From contig NZ_AP017422.1 in the NCBI RefSeq assembly GCF_002355595.1, forward strand, positions 7,258,823 to 7,322,822: 64,000 nucleotides of DNA, given 5' to 3'. The notes under the pieces were generated by a model, which saw only the letters and a list, made by a program, of their open reading frames with translations, had not been told where the DNA came from and did not search any database. Every line of letters starts with the position of its first letter. Positions within the stretch are counted from its first letter, which is position 1. Below, piece after piece: positions 63,803-64,000 of the stretch. Source of the stretch: Filimonas lacunae (lineage in GTDB: Bacteria > Bacteroidota > Bacteroidia > Chitinophagales > Chitinophagaceae). A program made the position numbers and the translations under genes.

Positions 63803-64000
63803 TAACACCTGACGACCTTACCCAATTCCGCAATGCTATCTCCCGCTTTGTGCTGCTTACAGATGCCGACTGGAATTTGCTGTTGCCGGCATTACAATAC
63901 CGCTCACTGGCCAAAAATGAATGCTGGATAAAGGAAGGCCGCACGGCCACCGAAATAGGCTGGGTGCTGGAAGGGAATATGCGGCACTACTACACGGTGA
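63799..64000 (+). CDS. Crp/Fnr-family regulator, cut by window edge
   Basis: The first 67 residues are visible, starting MITPDDLTQFRNAISRFVLLTD. The start of a cyclic-nucleotide-binding-like domain shows WIKEGRTATEIGWVLEGNMRHYYTV, typical of Bacteroidota Crp/Fnr regulators. Its ATG overlaps the isomerase stop as ATGA, so they are probably translated from one mRNA. The DNA-binding part lies outside the window. Confidence 0.75.
   Translation, partial: MITPDDLTQFRNAISRFVLLTDADWNLLLPALQYRSLAKNECWIKEGRTATEIGWVLEGNMRHYYTV

Overview
The window looks like a chromosomal segment of a Bacteroidota bacterium, most likely a member of the Chitinophagaceae (Chitinophaga/Niastella/Filimonas-like). The grounds are the gene families present (DUF3857/transglutaminase proteins, DUF4286, an Ig-like lipoprotein with a CANIIPPSGGP start, a split MetH, bTHX), Bacteroidota-type promoter elements (TAnnTTTG at -7) upstream of several genes, few Shine-Dalgarno sequences, and moderate GC. 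No rRNA, tRNA, insertion sequence, prophage or CRISPR array was seen. Most of the window is ordinary core genome with a few unusual loci.

Layout. 1-6.2 kb: an rsfS-ftsH-LUD operon on the minus strand diverges from birA, then an M23 peptidase gene overlaps bcp. 6.3-12.3 kb: a half-length carB ending at a real terminator, recO, and one 1140-residue protein joining a GH18-like domain, a polysaccharide deacetylase and a family 2 glycosyltransferase. 12.5-16.2 kb: a DUF1028 protein, an SDR-like protein without the catalytic Tyr, and a lipoprotein with a CxxCH haem site. 16.4-18.2 kb: a two-gene RNA-repair cassette (RNA ligase plus HD-phosphoesterase/polynucleotide kinase). 18.3-29.9 kb: small metabolic and unknown genes (HD protein, NudK, lipoprotein, DinB, DUF1232, gamma-glutamyltransferase, dienelactone hydrolase, DUF1543, OmpW, aldo/keto reductase, amidohydrolase). 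30-33.8 kb: prfA, pheS, an SDR and YjjG. 33.8-39.4 kb: two related DUF3857/transglutaminase-fold proteins and a C1-type peptidase. 39.7-42.4 kb: rplM-rpsI-rpsB-tsf. 42.5-47.6 kb: recQ, bestrophin, pyrH, pdxH, a 42-residue bTHX gene and an HU gene. 47.9-52.9 kb: DUF4286, exonuclease III, a LOG-family protein and an AsmA-like protein. 53.8-64 kb: methionine synthase split in two genes, recR, a lipoprotein, an AddB-like helicase-nuclease, a peptidyl-prolyl isomerase and the start of a Crp/Fnr regulator.

The most unusual sequence is the 830-base gap between the convergent AsmA and metH genes. It holds about 20 copies of a near-palindromic element (core GTAAGTACTTAC) spaced 21-22 bp apart. The better-preserved part is organised as a four-unit, 86-88 bp higher-order repeat, and the copies decay steadily toward metH. 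I know no family that explains it. Other structured non-coding candidates are interleaved helices in the metH leader, a 20-bp hairpin between rpsB and tsf, and a hairpin in the carB leader.
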